Assembly (NCBI GenBank): GCA_934454435.1
Contig: CAKSGA010000022.1
Span: forward strand, 1-24,509
From: an uncultured Oscillospiraceae bacterium
GTDB lineage: Bacteria; Bacillota; Clostridia; Oscillospirales; Ruminococcaceae
Direction: 5' to 3'
DNA: 24,509 nt
Shown here: positions 22,496 through 24,509 of the stretch, piece after piece
Position numbering within the stretch: position 1 is the first letter of the stretch
Layout of the letters: every line of letters starts with the position of its first letter
Position numbers and translations under genes: made by a program
Notes under the pieces: model-generated
Told to the model about the DNA's origin: nothing
Databases searched by the model: none
The model's input: only the letters and a program-made list of their open reading frames with translations

Positions 22496-23980
22496 ATGAA
22501 GTACGGAGAACTTATTCTCAACAATGAAGCGGCACGCTGCATGCTTTGCGCTGACGCTCCCTGCACGGCGGCATGCCCGGAGGGCTTCGACCCGGCACGG
22601 TTCATAAGGGCTGTGAGGTTCAGCAATGAAGCGGTCGGAGCAGGGTACATAAACAGCGCAGTCTGTGCTGGGTGCAGCGGGAAGTGCGAAAGCGCCTGTC
22701 TGCACTATGACGGGGCTGTGAAGCTCCGGGAGATGGCTGCTGCGGCTCCGGATCCCGTTAAGGCTGACGAACTGAACGCAGACCTCTCGATGGAGTTCTG
22801 CGGAGTGAAGTGCGAGAACCCGTTCTTCCTTTCATCGTCAGTCGTGGCGAGCGGCTATGAGATGTGTGCGAACGCCCTCAGAGCCGGCTGGGGCGGTATA
22901 GTCTACAAGACCATAGGCTTCATAAAGCCGGACGAGGTCAGTCCGAGGTTTGACGCCATCGGCAAGGAAAGCACCCCGTTCGTGGGCTTCAAGAACCTTG
23001 AGCAGATCTCCGACCACCCGCTGAAGGAGAATCTGGAGATACTCCGCCGGCTGAAGCGGGAGTTCCCGACAAAGATCATCGTTTCCTCCATCATGGGCAG
23101 TACCGAGGAGGAGTGGACGGAGCTTGCAAGGCTTTCTGAAGAAGCCGGCTGCGACATCATCGAGTGCAACTTCTCATGCCCGCAGATGGTCGGCGAGGGG
23201 CTCGGCAGCGATGTCGGCCAGAATCCGGAGCTTGTAAGGTCGTACACGGCGGCAGCAAAACGGGGTACGAAGTTACCGGTGCTCGCAAAGATGACTCCGA
23301 ACATCGGCAACATGGAAGTCCCGGCGATAGCGGCAAGAGAGGGCGGTGCAGACGGAATAGCGGCTATAAACACCGTCAAGAGCCTGACCCGCATAGATCT
23401 TGATACGATGGTGTCATGTCCGTCAGTGAACGGAAAGTGCTCGGTTTCGGGCTATTCCGGCAAGGCTGTGAAGCCCATCGCACTGAGATTCATACACGAT
23501 ATGGCGGTATGTCCGGAGCTTTCCGGGGTACCGCTGAGCGGTATAGGCGGTATCGAGAGCTGGCATGACGCCCTGGAGTTCATCGCCCTTGGCTGCGAGA
23601 ATATCCAGATAACCACGGCGGTCATGCAGTACGGCTACCGCATAATCGACGACCTTATCACCGGAGCGAGGGCATATCTCACATCCCACGGCTTGAACAG
23701 CCTGCGGGAGCTCACCGGAAAGGCCCTTCCGGAGGTGGTCCCTGCGGACGACCTGGACAGGAGCACGGTGGTTTACCCGATGTTCGACAAGGCGAGCTGC
23801 GTAGGCTGCGGAAGATGTTACATCTCCTGCATGGACGGCGGACATCAGGCTATAGCCCTGGGCGGGGACAGAAAGCCGCACCTGACCGGAGGCAACTGCG
23901 TCGGCTGCCTGCTGTGCTCCCTGGTATGTCCCACCGGCTCGATAAAACCGAGCAAACGGGTAAAGAAACCGGGCAGATGA
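22496..23980 (+). CDS. preA: Dihydropyrimidine dehydrogenase, PreA type with fused N-terminal Fe-S domain
   Basis: 494 aa from ATG 22496 (GGAGGTGA upstream). Reduces uracil/thymine at FMN. Seen: N-terminal residues 15-28 [14 protein letters not shown] and 57-68 [12 protein letters not shown], the two Fe-S motifs of the N-terminal domain of PreT and mammalian DPD; a dihydroorotate-dehydrogenase-like FMN barrel (98-390; [49 protein letters not shown]); and a C-terminal ferredoxin pair (Cys435/438/441/445 and Cys468/471/474/478). The loop holding DPD's catalytic Cys reads [11 protein letters not shown], as I recall for E. coli PreA. FAD and NADPH domains are absent and no preT follows. The gene ends 21 bp before pucR. 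Confidence 0.93.
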   Translation: MKYGELILNNEAARCMLCADAPCTAACPEGFDPARFIRAVRFSNEAVGAGYINSAVCAGCSGKCESACLHYDGAVKLREMAAAAPDPVKADELNADLSMEFCGVKCENPFFLSSSVVASGYEMCANALRAGWGGIVYKTIGFIKPDEVSPRFDAIGKESTPFVGFKNLEQISDHPLKENLEILRRLKREFPTKIIVSSIMGSTEEEWTELARLSEEAGCDIIECNFSCPQMVGEGLGSDVGQNPELVRSYTAAAKRGTKLPVLAKMTPNIGNMEVPAIAAREGGADGIAAINTVKSLTRIDLDTMVSCPSVNGKCSVSGYSGKAVKPIALRFIHDMAVCPELSGVPLSGIGGIESWHDALEFIALGCENIQITTAVMQYGYRIIDDLITGARAYLTSHGLNSLRELTGKALPEVVPADDLDRSTVVYPMFDKASCVGCGRCYISCMDGGHQAIALGGDRKPHLTGGNCVGCLLCSLVCPTGSIKPSKRVKKPGR

Positions 23981-24001
23981 TCTGCCGGGAAGGAGGAAGT
24001 T

Positions 24002-24509
24002 ATGGCTATCACTCTTGCAAAGCTGTGCGCTAACACCGAAAAGACCTACGGCATGAAGCTCATCGCCGGTAAGGCGGGGCTTGAGAACTTCGTCCGCTGG
24101 GTTCATATCGTTGAGGACAGCGAGGTGCCGGACTTCATGCACGGCAATGAGCTGGTTTTCACTACCGGCATCAGTCACAAGGGGAACAGCTGGCTGCTGG
24201 ATTTCGCACAGCACCTGTGCGACAGGAAAGTAGCGGGGTTCGTTATCAACATCGGTCCCTATATCAGCAGCGTGCCGAAAGAGGTCGCAGACTTCTGCGA
24301 GAAGAATTCGCTGCCGCTGTTCGTGGTCCCCTGGGCGGTAAGACTGATAGACATAACCTACGACTTCTGTCATCGCATCATCAGCGGCGAGGAGAGCGAA
24401 ACGAGCCTTGCCGGGGCGTTCAGGAACCTGTTCTTCACCCCGGGGGACCGGGACAGCTACGCTCCCGTCCTGGAGCGCCGGGGATTTCACGATGTGAGCG
24501 GCTACACGC
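24002..24509 (+). CDS. PucR-family transcriptional regulator, N-terminal part (cut by the window end)
   Basis: 169 codons seen from ATG 24002 (GGAAGGAGGAAG upstream), open to the window edge. Seen: the PucR N-terminal ligand domain, with AGKAGLENFVRWVHIVEDSEVPDF, GNELVFTTGISHKGNSW and an alternating strand/helix pattern up to LPLFVVPWAVRLIDI. The GGDEF-related middle part and C-terminal HTH_30 expected for a regulator of about 400-550 aa lie outside. PucR-type proteins activate purine, and in some hosts pyrimidine or GABA, catabolic genes. Being last in the operon it may sense an intermediate and control the three promoters upstream. No evidence in the window for its binding site beyond the GTGC dyads. 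Confidence 0.85.
   Translation, partial: MAITLAKLCANTEKTYGMKLIAGKAGLENFVRWVHIVEDSEVPDFMHGNELVFTTGISHKGNSWLLDFAQHLCDRKVAGFVINIGPYISSVPKEVADFCEKNSLPLFVVPWAVRLIDITYDFCHRIISGEESETSLAGAFRNLFFTPGDRDSYAPVLERRGFHDVSGYT

Noticed and set aside
21547..22650. 367-codon minus-strand frame across hydA and the start of preA
   Set aside because: Spans two well-supported genes and lacks start signals; a codon-usage shadow.
23423..24490. 355-codon minus-strand frame across preA and pucR
   Set aside because: Antisense shadow covering a gene boundary with no domain signal.
1..24509. CRISPR arrays, rRNA or tRNA genes, prophage or conjugative genes
   Set aside because: No regularly spaced repeats, no cloverleaf or rRNA segments and no phage or transfer proteins were seen on either strand.

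Overview
The window looks like a chromosome segment of a low-to-mid GC Bacillota, probably a Ruminococcus-like member of the Oscillospiraceae. Evidence: strong AGGAGG-type ribosome binding sites, TTGACA/T-17-TATAAT promoters, heavy use of ATA (Ile) and AGA/AGG codons, anaerobe-type Fe-S enzymes and Na+-symporters. The genus is inference only.

Layout. (1) 135-3092: two divergent neurotransmitter:sodium symporter (NSS/SNF) genes, each 457 aa, around a shared 210-bp promoter region. (2) 3337-5075: two alpha/beta hydrolases (a BAAT_C-type acyl hydrolase and a small hydrolase). (3) 5234-5560: a 327-bp MITE-like element with 20-bp terminal inverted repeats. (4) 5590-9199: two overlapping WYL-domain regulators, a 159-bp MITE-like element with an ATAA target duplication, then an RtcB-type RNA ligase. 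(5) 9400-10063: a C39-like cysteine peptidase fold protein and an acylphosphatase, closed by a clear terminator. (6) 10124-12489: a deletion scar where the 3' remnant of an FtsX-like permease and the 3' remnant of an alpha/beta hydrolase (also frameshifted) meet head to head, followed by an intact 406-aa alpha/beta hydrolase. (7) 12496-13755, minus strand: a GNAT acetyltransferase and an ATC-hydrolase-family protein. (8) 14137-24509: a reductive pyrimidine degradation locus.

The pyrimidine locus is the functional core. In order it has an iron-dependent alcohol dehydrogenase, a beta-ureidopropionase/N-carbamoyl-amino-acid hydrolase, an ABC importer (ATPase, two permeases, lipoprotein binding protein), dihydropyrimidinase, a PreA-type dihydropyrimidine dehydrogenase and the start of a PucR-family regulator. 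The enzymes can run uracil/thymine -> dihydropyrimidine (PreA) -> N-carbamoyl-beta-amino acid (dihydropyrimidinase) -> beta-alanine or beta-aminoisobutyrate + NH3 + CO2 (carbamoylase). The alcohol dehydrogenase could reduce a semialdehyde made later, and the importer would bring in the substrate. Each transcription unit has a recognisable promoter, leader hairpins and, upstream, GTGC-N4/5-GCAC dyads that may be operators.

Most unusual points: the importer's binding protein carries the NMT1/THI5 lobes in swapped order (an apparent natural circular permutation); PreA carries the N-terminal Fe-S domain of PreT/DPD but lacks the FAD/NADPH domains; a 17-codon leader peptide followed by a terminator precedes the importer genes; and the WYL pair sits beside RtcB.
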